From Pseudomonas sp. R76 (GTDB taxonomy: Bacteria; Pseudomonadota; Gammaproteobacteria; Pseudomonadales; Pseudomonadaceae), in the NCBI RefSeq assembly GCF_009834565.1, contig NZ_CP019428.1, positions 4,278,001 through 4,342,000 of the forward strand: a DNA stretch of 64,000 nt, read 5' to 3'. Positions 27,813 through 38,415 of this stretch are shown piece by piece. Made by a program: the position numbers and the translations under genes. Positions within the stretch are counted from its first letter, which is position 1; each line of letters starts with the position of its first letter. Below the pieces are notes generated by a model. That model saw only the letters and a list, made by a program, of their open reading frames with translations, was not told the DNA's origin and did no database searches.

Positions 27813-29096
27813 TCAGGCAGCCAGTTTTCCGCTGGCGATTGCAGCGGATGCCGCCACCATCGCCCGCAACAACACCGCACAGCCCGCCGCCAAATCATCC
27901 GGGGCGGCATTCTCGATTTCGTTATGGCTGATACCGCCTTCACACGGCACAAAGATCATCCCGGCCGGGCCGAGTTCGGCGACGAAGATCGCGTCATGCC
28001 CTGCTCCGCTGACGATGTCCATGTTCGACAGGCCCAACCCATTCGCCGCATCGCGCACGGCGTCCACACAGCCTTTGTCGAAATACAGCGGCGGGAAGTC
28101 CGCAGTGGGCTCCATTTCAAAACTCAAGCCGTGCTTGGCACAGGTCTCATCGATCACTTTACGCACCTGGGCAATCATCGAATCCAGGCGTACCGGTTCC
28201 AGGTGACGGAAGTCCAGGGTCATGCGCACTTCGCCGGGGATGACGTTGCGCGAGCCGGGATAGGCTTGCAGGCAACCCACCGTGCCGCACGCGTGCGGCT
28301 GATGCCCCAACGCCGCCGCATTCACCGCCGCCACCACGGCGGCCGCGCCTACCAACGCATCCTTGCGCAAATGCATCGGCGTCGGCCCCGCATGCGCCTC
28401 GACACCGCGCAATTTCAGATCGAACCACTTCTGCCCAAGGGCGCCCAGCACCACGCCGATGGTTTTTTTCTCATCCTCAAGAATCGGCCCTTGTTCGATA
28501 TGCGCTTCGAAATAGGCGCCCACCTTGTGGCCGCTGACAGGTCGTGTGCCGGCATAGCCAATCGCATTCAACGCATCGCCCACGCTGACGCCGTCCACAT
28601 CGACCTTGGCCAAGGTATCCGCCAGGGTGAATTTTTCGGCAAACACGCCCGAGCCCATCATGCACGGCGGGAAACGCGAGCCTTCTTCGTTGGTCCACAC
28701 CACCACTTCCAGCGGCGCTTCGGTTTCGATCTTGAGGTCGTTGAGCGTGCGCAGCACTTCCACACCCGCCAGCACGCCGAAGCAGCCGTCGAACTTGCCG
28801 CCGGTGGGCTGGGTGTCGATATGGCTGCCGGTCATCACCGGGGGCAGGTTGGGATTGCGCCCTGGGCGCCGCGCGAAGATGTTGCCGATGCCGTCGATGG
28901 TCACGGTGCAACCGGCGTCTTCGCACCATTTGACGAACAGGTCGCGGGCCTTGCGGTCGAGGTCGGTGAGGGCCAGGCGGCAAACGCCACCTTTTGGCGT
29001 GGCGCCGAGTTTGGCCAGGTCCATCAGGGACTGCCACAGGCGGTCGCGGTTGATGTGCTGATGGGTCGATTGCAGAACGTCGATGGCAGCGTTCAT
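27813..29096 (-). CDS. Zn-dependent N-carbamoyl-beta-alanine / carbamoyl-amino-acid hydrolase
   Basis: 427 residues, ATG behind GAGGAG. M20-family hydantoinase/carbamoylase. In this context it should be beta-ureidopropionase, the last step of reductive pyrimidine breakdown (N-carbamoyl-beta-alanine to beta-alanine, CO2 and ammonia). Metal ligands are in place: His92 and Asp94 in GSHIDTQPTGG, Asp103 in GKFDG, and Glu137-Glu138 in TNEEGSRF. A dimerisation/lid domain spans ~210-330. Same strand as the NCS1 permease gene but separated from it by a REP element. Allantoate amidohydrolase and L-carbamoylase share the fold, and only the neighbours decide the assignment. Confidence 0.88.
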   Translation of the reverse strand: MNAAIDVLQSTHQHINRDRLWQSLMDLAKLGATPKGGVCRLALTDLDRKARDLFVKWCEDAGCTVTIDGIGNIFARRPGRNPNLPPVMTGSHIDTQPTGGKFDGCFGVLAGVEVLRTLNDLKIETEAPLEVVVWTNEEGSRFPPCMMGSGVFAEKFTLADTLAKVDVDGVSVGDALNAIGYAGTRPVSGHKVGAYFEAHIEQGPILEDEKKTIGVVLGALGQKWFDLKLRGVEAHAGPTPMHLRKDALVGAAAVVAAVNAAALGHQPHACGTVGCLQAYPGSRNVIPGEVRMTLDFRHLEPVRLDSMIAQVRKVIDETCAKHGLSFEMEPTADFPPLYFDKGCVDAVRDAANGLGLSNMDIVSGAGHDAIFVAELGPAGMIFVPCEGGISHNEIENAAPDDLAAGCAVLLRAMVAASAAIASGKLAA

Positions 29097-29158
29097 GGGG
29101 ATCTCCTCAGGCTACTGTTCTTATGAATTGACTCGCTCAAATGGGGGAGCCGGTTTGT

Positions 29159-29243
29159 GTGGGAGCTGGCTTGCCTGCGATCCAGGCGACTCGGTATTCC
29201 TGCAGTACCGAGGTGCTGCAATCGCAGGCAAGCCAGCTCCCAC
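29159..29243. repeat. Paired REP element
   Basis: Inverted GTGGGAGCTGGCTTGCC cores between the NCS1 permease and the carbamoylase gene, within one transcription direction. Confidence 0.9.
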
Positions 29244-29254
29244 ATTGACCGCTT

Positions 29255-30742
29255 TTACAAAGGTGATTTAGCGGTGACTGGGCTGATGCCACGTTTGGCA
29301 TTCAACCCGTAATACAACACCCCACCCAACGCCGAACCGGTGAACCAGCCATAGCTGTAGAACCAACTGAACGCATCGCTGCCCAGCGACAGCAAGGTCA
29401 GCACCACCGGCACGCCGAACGCGATAAACCCGCTCCAGTTCCATGCCGGGTACACGTCATCGCGGTACAGGCCGGCCAGGTCGAGCTGCTGTTTACGGGT
29501 GATGAAGTAGTCCACCACCATGATCCCGGCGATCGGCCCCAGCAGGCTGGAGTAGCCCAGCAACCAGTTCGAATACACGGTTTCCAGGCTCACGTCCGAG
29601 ACGATCAGCCCGAGTTTTTTCAGCAGTTCATGCCCCATCAATGCCAACCCCACCAGCCCGGTGAGTATCACCGCCGTGGTGCGGTTGATCAGCTTGGGCG
29701 CGATGTTCTGGAAGTCGTTGGTGGGCGAGACAATGTTCGCCGCGGTGTTGGTGGACAAAGTGGCGACGATGATCAGCGCCATGGCGACGGCCACCCACAC
29801 CGGGCTCTGGATATGCCCGATCAAGCTCACTGGGTCGGAGACGCTGACGCCCACCAGTTTCACCGACGCAGCAGTCATGATTACGCCAAGGGCGGCGAAC
29901 AGGAACATGGTCAGCGGCAGGCCGAAAATCTGCCCGAGGATCTGGTCCTTCTGGCTTTTGGCGTAGCGGCTGAAGTCGGGAATATTCAGCGACAAGGTCG
30001 CCCAGAAACCCACCATCGCGGTGAGGCCCGCCATGAAGTAACCGGTGAGGCTCGCGCCTTCGGGGCGTTTGGGTGGAATCGCCATCAACTCGCTGAGCGA
30101 CACATTCGGCATCGCCCACACCAGCAGGCCAATGCCCACCGCCACCAGCAGCGGCGCAGACAGGGTTTCCAGGCGTTTGATCGACTCGGCGCCGCGCAAC
30201 ACCACCCACAAGTTCAGGCACCAGAAGATCATGAAGCCGATCACTTCGCCGGTGCCGCCGAGGGATTTCCAGCCGTCGAAAATCGAGCCCAGAAACAGGT
30301 GAATCGCCAGCCAGCCGAACATCGTTTGAATGCCAAACCACCCGCACGCCACCAGCGCGCGAATCAGGCAGGGCACGTTGGAACCGAGAATGCCGAAGGA
30401 CGGACGCAACAGCACCGGAAACGGAATGCCGTACTTGGTGCCGGGAAAGGCGTTAAGTGTCAGCGGGATCAGCACCACGATATTGGCCAGCAGAATCGCC
30501 ATCAGCGCCTCGCCCACCGACAAGCCGAAGTACGCGGTGAGCACCCCGCCCAGCGTGTAGGTGGGCACGCAGATCGACATGCCGACCCACAGCGCGGTGA
30601 TGTGCCACTTGTTCCAGGTGCGTTCGTGCACCTTGGTGGGGGCCATGTCGTGGTTATAGCGAGGGCTGTCGAGGACGTCGGGGCCGGCGTCGAGTTCGTA
30701 CAGGCCGTTGCGTTCGATGACTTGCGATCTGTTCTGTTGCAT
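29255..30742 (-). CDS. NCS1 family nucleobase/hydantoin permease
   Basis: 495 residues with about twelve hydrophobic helices, GGAG before the ATG. The N-terminal motif RTWNKWHITALWVGMSICVPTY is characteristic of the Mhp1/PucI/uracil branch of NCS1. It probably imports uracil, thymine, dihydropyrimidines or hydantoins for the surrounding pathway, coupled to sodium or protons. It starts the leftward permease-carbamoylase unit, divergent from the dihydropyrimidinase gene across a 590-bp control region. Confidence 0.92.
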   Translation of the reverse strand: MQQNRSQVIERNGLYELDAGPDVLDSPRYNHDMAPTKVHERTWNKWHITALWVGMSICVPTYTLGGVLTAYFGLSVGEALMAILLANIVVLIPLTLNAFPGTKYGIPFPVLLRPSFGILGSNVPCLIRALVACGWFGIQTMFGWLAIHLFLGSIFDGWKSLGGTGEVIGFMIFWCLNLWVVLRGAESIKRLETLSAPLLVAVGIGLLVWAMPNVSLSELMAIPPKRPEGASLTGYFMAGLTAMVGFWATLSLNIPDFSRYAKSQKDQILGQIFGLPLTMFLFAALGVIMTAASVKLVGVSVSDPVSLIGHIQSPVWVAVAMALIIVATLSTNTAANIVSPTNDFQNIAPKLINRTTAVILTGLVGLALMGHELLKKLGLIVSDVSLETVYSNWLLGYSSLLGPIAGIMVVDYFITRKQQLDLAGLYRDDVYPAWNWSGFIAFGVPVVLTLLSLGSDAFSWFYSYGWFTGSALGGVLYYGLNAKRGISPVTAKSPL

Positions 30743-32772
<2,030 letters not shown>

Positions 32773-32787
32773 ACATACAGCGCACAT

Positions 32788-32894
32788 GATCGTTCCCACG
32801 CTCTGCGTGGGAATGCAGCCAGGGTCGCTCTGCGCCCCAAAAGCGGACGCAGAGCGTCCAGTGAGGCATTCCCACGCAGAGCGTGGGAACGATC
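32788..32894. repeat. ~110-bp palindromic element, copy 3
   Basis: Outer arms GATCGTTCCCACGCTCTGCG and matching CGCAGAGCGTGGGAACGATC, fully complementary. Lies between dihydropyrimidinase and preT. Confidence 0.9.
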
Positions 32895-32941
32895 GCAAAT
32901 GCCCGCTAGAGGCAACCCAAAAAAACCGTGAGGCCTACACC

Positions 32942-34309
32942 GTGATCCAGACCCTGAACCACCTCCCCCATCCCCATGAAGATGGGCCGACCCTCGCCAG
33001 CCACTTCACCGACCTGGCGCCGCCACTCAACGCCCGCCAGGCACAGCTGGAAGCCTCGCGCTGCCTGTATTGCTACGATGCGCCGTGCGTGAATGCATGC
33101 CCCAGCGAAATCGACATCCCGTCGTTCATCCGCAATATCCACACCGACAACGTGCAAGGCGCGGCGCAAAAGATCCTCTCGGCGAACATCCTCGGCGGCA
33201 GCTGCGCGCGGGTTTGCCCTACGGAGATTCTGTGCCAGCAAGCCTGCGTGCGTAACAACGCCGAAGAATGCGCGCCGGTACTGATCGGCCTGTTGCAACG
33301 CTACGCCATCGACAACGCGCACTTCAGCGAACACCCGTTCCAGCGCGCCGCGCCCACCGGCAAGCGCATTGCCGTGGTCGGCGCCGGGCCTGCCGGCTTG
33401 GCGTGCGCCCACCGCGCCGCCTTGCACGGTCATGACGTGGTGATTTTCGAAGCGCGGGAAAAGGCCGGCGGCCTGAATGAATACGGAATCGCCAAGTACA
33501 AACTGGTGGATGACTTTGCCCAGAAGGAACTGGATTTTCTCCTGCAGATTGGCGGCATCAAGATCCGCCACGGCCAGCGCCTGGGCGACAACCTGACCTT
33601 GAGCGAACTGCACCAGCAGTTCGATTCGGTGTTCCTCGGCCTCGGCCTTGCCGCCAGCAAACAGCTCGGCCTGCCGCACGAGGACGCCCCCGGTTTGCTC
33701 GCCGCCACCGACTACATCCGTGAACTACGCCAGGCCGACGACCTCACTCAACTGCCCTTGGCCGACCGCTGCATCGTGCTCGGCGCCGGCAACACCGCCA
33801 TCGACATGGCCGTGCAAATGGCTCGGCTTGGCGCCCGTGATGTGAACCTTGTGTACCGCCGTGGCCTCGCCGACATGGGCGCCACTGGGCATGAACAGGA
33901 GATTGCCAAGGCCAATCAGGTGCGCCTGCTGACCTGGGCTCAACCTGAAGAAGTGCTGCTGGATGACCAGGGCCGTGTGCGCGGCATGCGTTTCGCCCGC
34001 ACGCGCATGGAAAACGGTCGCCTGCACCCTACCGGCGAAACCTTCGAACTGGCCGCCGATGCGATCTTCAAGGCCATCGGCCAAGGTTTCGATAACGCAG
34101 CGCTGCACGACCCGTTGGCGCAACAACTGCACCGCGTGGGCGAACGCATCTTCGTCGACGAACACCTGCAAACCAGCATTCCAGGCGTCTACGCCGGGGG
34201 CGATTGCGTCAGCCTCGGCCAGGACCTCACCGTGCAGGCGGTGCAACACGGCAAGCTGGCCGCCGAAGCCATGCACGCCCAACTCATGCTGAATGTGGAG
34301 GCTGCGTAA
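32942..34309 (+). CDS. preT: NAD-dependent dihydropyrimidine dehydrogenase, PreT subunit
   Basis: 455 residues from a GTG start (GAGG upstream). Small-subunit type flavoprotein that takes electrons from NAD(P)H and hands them to PreA to reduce uracil or thymine. The N-terminal cysteine-rich part carries 4Fe-4S ligands (CLYCYDAPCVNACP and CARVCPTEILCQQAC). It is followed by a glutamate-synthase-like oxidoreductase with an FAD site GAGPAGLACAHRA (about 138-150) and an NAD(P) site GAGNTAIDMA (about 280-289). Translation is coupled to preA by a TAATG overlap. Confidence 0.94.
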   Translation: MIQTLNHLPHPHEDGPTLASHFTDLAPPLNARQAQLEASRCLYCYDAPCVNACPSEIDIPSFIRNIHTDNVQGAAQKILSANILGGSCARVCPTEILCQQACVRNNAEECAPVLIGLLQRYAIDNAHFSEHPFQRAAPTGKRIAVVGAGPAGLACAHRAALHGHDVVIFEAREKAGGLNEYGIAKYKLVDDFAQKELDFLLQIGGIKIRHGQRLGDNLTLSELHQQFDSVFLGLGLAASKQLGLPHEDAPGLLAATDYIRELRQADDLTQLPLADRCIVLGAGNTAIDMAVQMARLGARDVNLVYRRGLADMGATGHEQEIAKANQVRLLTWAQPEEVLLDDQGRVRGMRFARTRMENGRLHPTGETFELAADAIFKAIGQGFDNAALHDPLAQQLHRVGERIFVDEHLQTSIPGVYAGGDCVSLGQDLTVQAVQHGKLAAEAMHAQLMLNVEAA

Positions 34310-35583
34310 TGGCCGATCTCTCGATTGTATTCGCCGGTATCAAAGCCCCCAACCCGTTCTGGCTGGCCTCCGCGCCGCCCACCGACAAGGCTTACAACGT
34401 GGTCCGCGCCTTCGAAGCCGGTTGGGGCGGCGTGGTCTGGAAAACCCTCGGTGAAGACCCGGCGGCGGTCAACGTGTCGTCGCGTTATTCCGCGCACTTT
34501 GGCGCCAACCGTGAAGTGCTGGGCATCAACAATATCGAGTTGATCACCGACCGCTCGCTGGAGATCAACCTGCGCGAAATCACCCAGGTGAAAAAGGATT
34601 GGCCCGACCGCGCGCTGATCGTGTCACTGATGGTGCCGTGCGTAGAAGAGTCGTGGAAAAACATCCTGCCGCTGGTGGAAGCCACCGGCTGCGACGGCAT
34701 CGAACTGAACTTCGGCTGCCCTCACGGCATGCCGGAACGCGGCATGGGCGCGGCCGTCGGCCAGGTGCCGGAATATGTCGAGCAGGTGACGCGCTGGTGC
34801 AAGACGTACTGCTCGCTGCCGGTGATCGTCAAGCTCACACCGAATATCACCGACATCCGTGTGGCGGCGCGTGCGGCGTATCGCGGCGGCGCGGACGCGG
34901 TGTCGTTGATCAACACCATCAACTCCATTACCAGCGTGGACCTGGAGCGCATGGTCGCCCTGCCGGTGGTCGGCACCCAAAGCACCCATGGCGGTTATTG
35001 CGGCTCGGCGGTGAAGCCTATTGCCTTGAACATGGTTGCGGAAATCGCCCGCGACCCGCAGACCCAAGGCTTGCCGATCTGCGGGATTGGCGGCATCGGC
35101 AACTGGCGCGACGCAGCGGAATTCGTCGCCCTGGGCTGCGGCGCAGTGCAAGTGTGTACGGCGGCGATGCTGCATGGGTTTCGCATTGTGGAAGAAATGA
35201 AGGATGGACTGTCGCGCTGGATGGACAGCCAAGGCTACAAAAGCCTGCAGGAATTTTCCGGGCGCGCGGTGGGCAATACCACCGATTGGAAGTACCTGGA
35301 TATCAATTATCAGGTGATCGCCAAGATCGACCAGGCGGCCTGTATTGGTTGCGGGCGTTGCCATATTGCCTGTGAAGACACTTCGCACCAGGCGATCGCG
35401 AGCTTGAAGCAGGCGGATGGCACGCATAAATACGAGGTGATTGATGATGAGTGCGTGGGCTGCAATTTATGCCAGATCACCTGCCCAGTGGCCGATTGCA
35501 TTGAGATGGTGCCGATGGACACGGGCAAGCCGTTTTTGAATTGGACGCAGGATCCGAGGAATCCGTATCGGGAGGCGGTGTAG
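34309..35583 (+). CDS. preA: NAD-dependent dihydropyrimidine dehydrogenase, PreA subunit
   Basis: 424 residues starting in the preT stop (TAATG). The catalytic half of dihydropyrimidine dehydrogenase: an FMN-binding TIM barrel (ELNFGCPHG, GGADAVSLINT, CGIGGIGNWRDAAEFV) resembling dihydroorotate dehydrogenase, then a C-terminal ferredoxin domain with two 4Fe-4S motifs (CIGCGRCHIAC and CVGCNLCQITCP). It reduces uracil/thymine to the 5,6-dihydro form, the first step of the pathway. Confidence 0.95.
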   Translation: MADLSIVFAGIKAPNPFWLASAPPTDKAYNVVRAFEAGWGGVVWKTLGEDPAAVNVSSRYSAHFGANREVLGINNIELITDRSLEINLREITQVKKDWPDRALIVSLMVPCVEESWKNILPLVEATGCDGIELNFGCPHGMPERGMGAAVGQVPEYVEQVTRWCKTYCSLPVIVKLTPNITDIRVAARAAYRGGADAVSLINTINSITSVDLERMVALPVVGTQSTHGGYCGSAVKPIALNMVAEIARDPQTQGLPICGIGGIGNWRDAAEFVALGCGAVQVCTAAMLHGFRIVEEMKDGLSRWMDSQGYKSLQEFSGRAVGNTTDWKYLDINYQVIAKIDQAACIGCGRCHIACEDTSHQAIASLKQADGTHKYEVIDDECVGCNLCQITCPVADCIEMVPMDTGKPFLNWTQDPRNPYREAV

Positions 35584-35592
35584 CGCTTGATT

Positions 35593-35699
35593 GATCGTTC
35601 CCACGCTCCGCGTGGGAATGCAGCCAGGGACGCTCCGCGTCCCAAGAGCGGACGCAGAGCGTCCAGTGAGGCATTCCCACGCGGAGCGTAGGAACGATC
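35593..35699. repeat. ~110-bp palindromic element, copy 4
   Basis: Arms GATCGTTCCCACGCTCCGCG and CGCGGAGCGTAGGAACGATC: the inner C/G pair replaces the T/A pair of copy 3, with one arm mutation (TAGG). Fills the space between the convergent preA and tetR genes. Confidence 0.9.
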
Positions 35700-35700
35700 A

Positions 35701-36321
35701 TTACGGCTCCAAGCCAATCCCGCGCAAAATCACCCCCGTCACCGTCTGAATCGCCTTCTCAAACTGCATGTCCGACAACGGCTGGTGGTCATTCAAAATC
35801 TTCACCTGGTGGTCAAAGTCCGCATAGTGCTGGGTCGAGGCCCAGATCATATACAGCAGGCTCGACGGCTCCACCGGCAGGATGCGTTTGTCCTCCACCC
35901 ACTGGCGAATTTTCGCTTCCTTCATCTTGGCCCAGTCGTACAGGCTTTCATCCAGCGCCTCACCGAGTGTCGGCGCGCCGTGGATGATTTCATTGGCCCA
36001 GACTTTCGAGCCATACGGCCGCGTGCGCGAGCGCTGCATCTTGGCGCGGATGTAGCTGCTGAGCACCACCCGTGGGTCATCGAAGGTTTCAAAGCTCAGG
36101 GCGTCCTGCTTCCACACTTCCAGCAAATCGAACAGCACCGCGCTGTAAAGCTCGCTTTTGGTGGTGAAGTAGTAATGCAGGTTGGAGCGCGGCAGTTGCA
36201 CTTCTTCAGCGATGTCGGCCATGGCGGTGCTGCCATAGCCTTTTTCAGCGAAGATTTTCTCCGCCGCCAGCAGGATCTTTTCGACGTTGACCCGACGAAT
36301 TCCGATTTTGTGATTGCCCAT
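35701..36321 (-). CDS. TetR family regulator (RutR/PydR-like)
   Basis: 206 residues from the ATG at 36321 (MGNHKIGIRR). The N-terminal helix-turn-helix reads AMADIAEEVQLPRSNLHYYFTTKSELY (about 35-61). The C-terminal ligand domain resembles RutR, the pyrimidine-sensing regulator (RPYGSKVWANEIIHGAP, SLLYMIWASTQHYADF). It sits at the end of the pyrimidine cluster, so it probably controls preTA, dihydropyrimidinase and permease in response to uracil, thymine or a breakdown product. Confidence 0.88.
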   Translation of the reverse strand: MGNHKIGIRRVNVEKILLAAEKIFAEKGYGSTAMADIAEEVQLPRSNLHYYFTTKSELYSAVLFDLLEVWKQDALSFETFDDPRVVLSSYIRAKMQRSRTRPYGSKVWANEIIHGAPTLGEALDESLYDWAKMKEAKIRQWVEDKRILPVEPSSLLYMIWASTQHYADFDHQVKILNDHQPLSDMQFEKAIQTVTGVILRGIGLEP

Positions 36322-36464
36322 AAGGGCTCCCTGACAACAACATGGCCTCAAGACTACCATCGGCTCTAGATCGCGGCGACAGGGCATAATGAAACTTCTT
36401 ACGCGAACCTTTCCCCTGCAAAACGGATTGGTTAGGATCGCGATCCCCATGAAGGATCATTGCC

Positions 36465-36908
36465 ATGACTATCCGACCTCGCGTGGCCGCCGACGACCCA
36501 GTGCTGGGAGCACTGTGGGAGCGTTCGGTGCGGGCCACCCATGACTTCCTCCCCGAGGATGACATCCAGCGCCTGCTGCCCCTGGTGCGTGACGCCTACC
36601 TGCCGATGCCTGCACTGGATGTCTGGGTGTTCGAAGACCGCCAAGGCATCGCCGGGTTTATCGGCACCGGCGGGCACAACGTGGAAATGCTGTTTATCGA
36701 CCCCGACCGCCGTGGCCAGGGCATTGGCCGCCAATTGCTCGACCACGCCCGCGCCCGCCACGACACCCTGACGGTGGATGTGAACGAGCAAAACCCGCAA
36801 GCCGTGGGCTTCTACCTGCACTATGGTTTTATCCAGGTCGCGCGCTCGCCGCTGGATGGCGAAGGCAAACCCTTTCCCTTGTTGCACATGGCTTTACCGA
36901 CTCTCTAA
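36465..36908 (+). CDS. GNAT acetyltransferase, YjaB-like
   Basis: 147 residues. Closely resembles E. coli YjaB in the N-terminus (LWERSVRATHDFL), the middle (EMLFIDPDRRGQGIGRQLLDHA, the acetyl-CoA P-loop at about 75-95) and the conserved NEQNPQAVGFYLHYGF plus GKPFPLLHM at the end. Substrate is unknown for this family. copC begins 18 bases downstream, so the three genes could form one transcript, though a functional link with copper is not evident. Confidence 0.88.
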   Translation: MTIRPRVAADDPVLGALWERSVRATHDFLPEDDIQRLLPLVRDAYLPMPALDVWVFEDRQGIAGFIGTGGHNVEMLFIDPDRRGQGIGRQLLDHARARHDTLTVDVNEQNPQAVGFYLHYGFIQVARSPLDGEGKPFPLLHMALPTL

Positions 36909-36926
36909 ACCTGAAGGTATTGAACA

Positions 36927-37292
36927 ATGTTGATCAAGAAAACCCTGACCACCGTCGCCCTGCTGGCGTCCCTGCTCGGCGCCTCGGCGGCGTTTGCCCA
37001 TGCCCACCTTAAAAGCTCGACGCCTGCGGCTGACAGCACGGTCGCCGCGCCTGCTGACCTGCGCCTGACCTTCAGCGAAGGCGTCGAAGCCACCTTCACC
37101 AAGGTGTCACTGAGCAAAGACGGCACCGAAGTCGCGATCAAAGGCCTGGAAACCCCGGACGCCGACAAGAAAACCCTGGTCGTCACGCCCGCCGCACCGC
37201 TGGCAGCCGGCACCTACAAAGTGGTGTGGAACGCGGTGTCGGTCGACACCCACAAGAGCAACGGTGAATACAGCTTCAAGGTCGGCCAATAA
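36927..37292 (+). CDS. copC: Periplasmic copper-binding protein CopC
   Basis: 121 residues. The signal peptide ends AFA and the mature protein starts HAHLKSSTPA, so the new N-terminal His is available for Cu(II) as in other CopC proteins. The beta-sandwich ends WNAVSVDTHKSNGEYSFKV with the conserved D-x-H. No Met-rich Cu(I) loop is visible, so this is probably the Cu(II)-only class. Pairs with copD 3 bases downstream. Confidence 0.93.
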   Translation: MLIKKTLTTVALLASLLGASAAFAHAHLKSSTPAADSTVAAPADLRLTFSEGVEATFTKVSLSKDGTEVAIKGLETPDADKKTLVVTPAAPLAAGTYKVVWNAVSVDTHKSNGEYSFKVGQ

Positions 37293-37295
37293 CCC

Positions 37296-38153
37296 ATGGC
37301 GACCCTGCTGGTGCTGTGCCGCTTCCTGCATTTCATCGTCGTGTTGTTGATGTTCGGGGCCTGTGCGTTCAGGCCCTGGCTGCTCGGCGCTGAACCGCAG
37401 CCGGCGCTGGACCGGCACCTGCAACGTATCACCCGTGTACTGGCCTGGCTGGGGTTGGTCTCCGGCGTGGCGTGGCTGTTGTTGATCACCGCCAGCATGG
37501 CCGGCAGTTGGGCGGCGGCCCTGCAACCGGCCACCGTGCAGTTGGTGCTGAGCAAAACCTTCTTTGGCCAGGTGTGGGTCTGGCACCTGTTGCTGAACCT
37601 GCTGCTGGTGATCGTACTGATCAAACCCTGGCCCGCACTGCGCCTGCCGTTGACTGCGCTGCTGTTGGCGACGCTCGCACCGGTCGGCCACGGCGCCATG
37701 CTCAATGGGCTGAGCGGGCAATTGCTGATCCTCAACCAGGTGGTGCACTTGGTCTGTGTCGGTGCCTGGCTCGGCGGGTTGCTGTTGCTGGTGTTGATCC
37801 TCAGGCAGCCGCAACGGTTTGAGCTGGAGCCCATCCTCCGGCGCTTCAGCGGCGTGGGGTACGGGCTGGTCGCCGGTTTGCTGGTGACCGGTTTGATCAA
37901 TGTGCGCGTGCTGACCGGGCAGCTGTGGCCTACGCCGCTGTTCAACGGCTTTGCGCTGATTCTGTTGATCAAGGTGCTGCTGGTGCTGGGCATGTTGGCC
38001 CTGGCGCTGCTGAACCGACTGCGCATTGAGCACTGTGAAGAGCGCTTGGGCAGTTTAAAGGCCAGCGTGATGCTGGAATGGGTATTGGGTGTGGCGGCGG
38101 TGGCGGCGGTTTCCCTGCTGGGCACCCTGCCGCCGATGGTCATGGCCAACTGA
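37296..38153 (+). CDS. copD: Copper homeostasis membrane protein CopD
   Basis: 285 residues with about eight hydrophobic helices. Inner-membrane partner of CopC for copper uptake or handling. Histidines within or near helices (RFLHFIVVLL near the N-terminus, VGHGAMLNG, NQVVHLVCVGAWLGGLLLL) match the CopD family. It immediately follows copC. No copper-responsive regulator is present in the window. Confidence 0.92.
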   Translation: MATLLVLCRFLHFIVVLLMFGACAFRPWLLGAEPQPALDRHLQRITRVLAWLGLVSGVAWLLLITASMAGSWAAALQPATVQLVLSKTFFGQVWVWHLLLNLLLVIVLIKPWPALRLPLTALLLATLAPVGHGAMLNGLSGQLLILNQVVHLVCVGAWLGGLLLLVLILRQPQRFELEPILRRFSGVGYGLVAGLLVTGLINVRVLTGQLWPTPLFNGFALILLIKVLLVLGMLALALLNRLRIEHCEERLGSLKASVMLEWVLGVAAVAAVSLLGTLPPMVMAN

Positions 38154-38180
38154 AAATCAGCTTTGAAATGCGCTCAACCT

Positions 38181-38265
38181 GTGGGAGCTGGCTTGCCTGC
38201 GATGCGGGCGCCTCGGTCCCACAACTACACCTCGGCGATGCCATCGCAGGCAAGCCAGCTCCCAC
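38181..38265. repeat. Paired REP element
   Basis: Inverted GTGGGAGCTGGCTTGCC cores after copD. Confidence 0.9.
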
Positions 38266-38359
38266 AGTGATGGTGCCCACTTCAGGTCGGGCAATGCCAG
38301 GTCATCGTATAACTTCTGCTTGACACTGCGGTAAAACCTCGCAAATATCCCGCCCAATG

Positions 38360-38378
38360 TTGTACGACAACGTATAAC
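38360..38378. promoter_or_regulatory. Candidate operator upstream of the oprD-like porin
   Basis: TTGTACGACAA (38360-38370) followed by CGTATAAC. A related ATACGACAAC occurs at 40048-40057 upstream of udh. TTGT-NNN-ACAA spacing suits a GntR-type repressor of sugar-acid genes. No such regulator lies in this window. Confidence 0.4.
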
Positions 38379-38415
38379 AAATAATAAAAACAACAAAAGA
38401 AAAGGGAGCTTCACA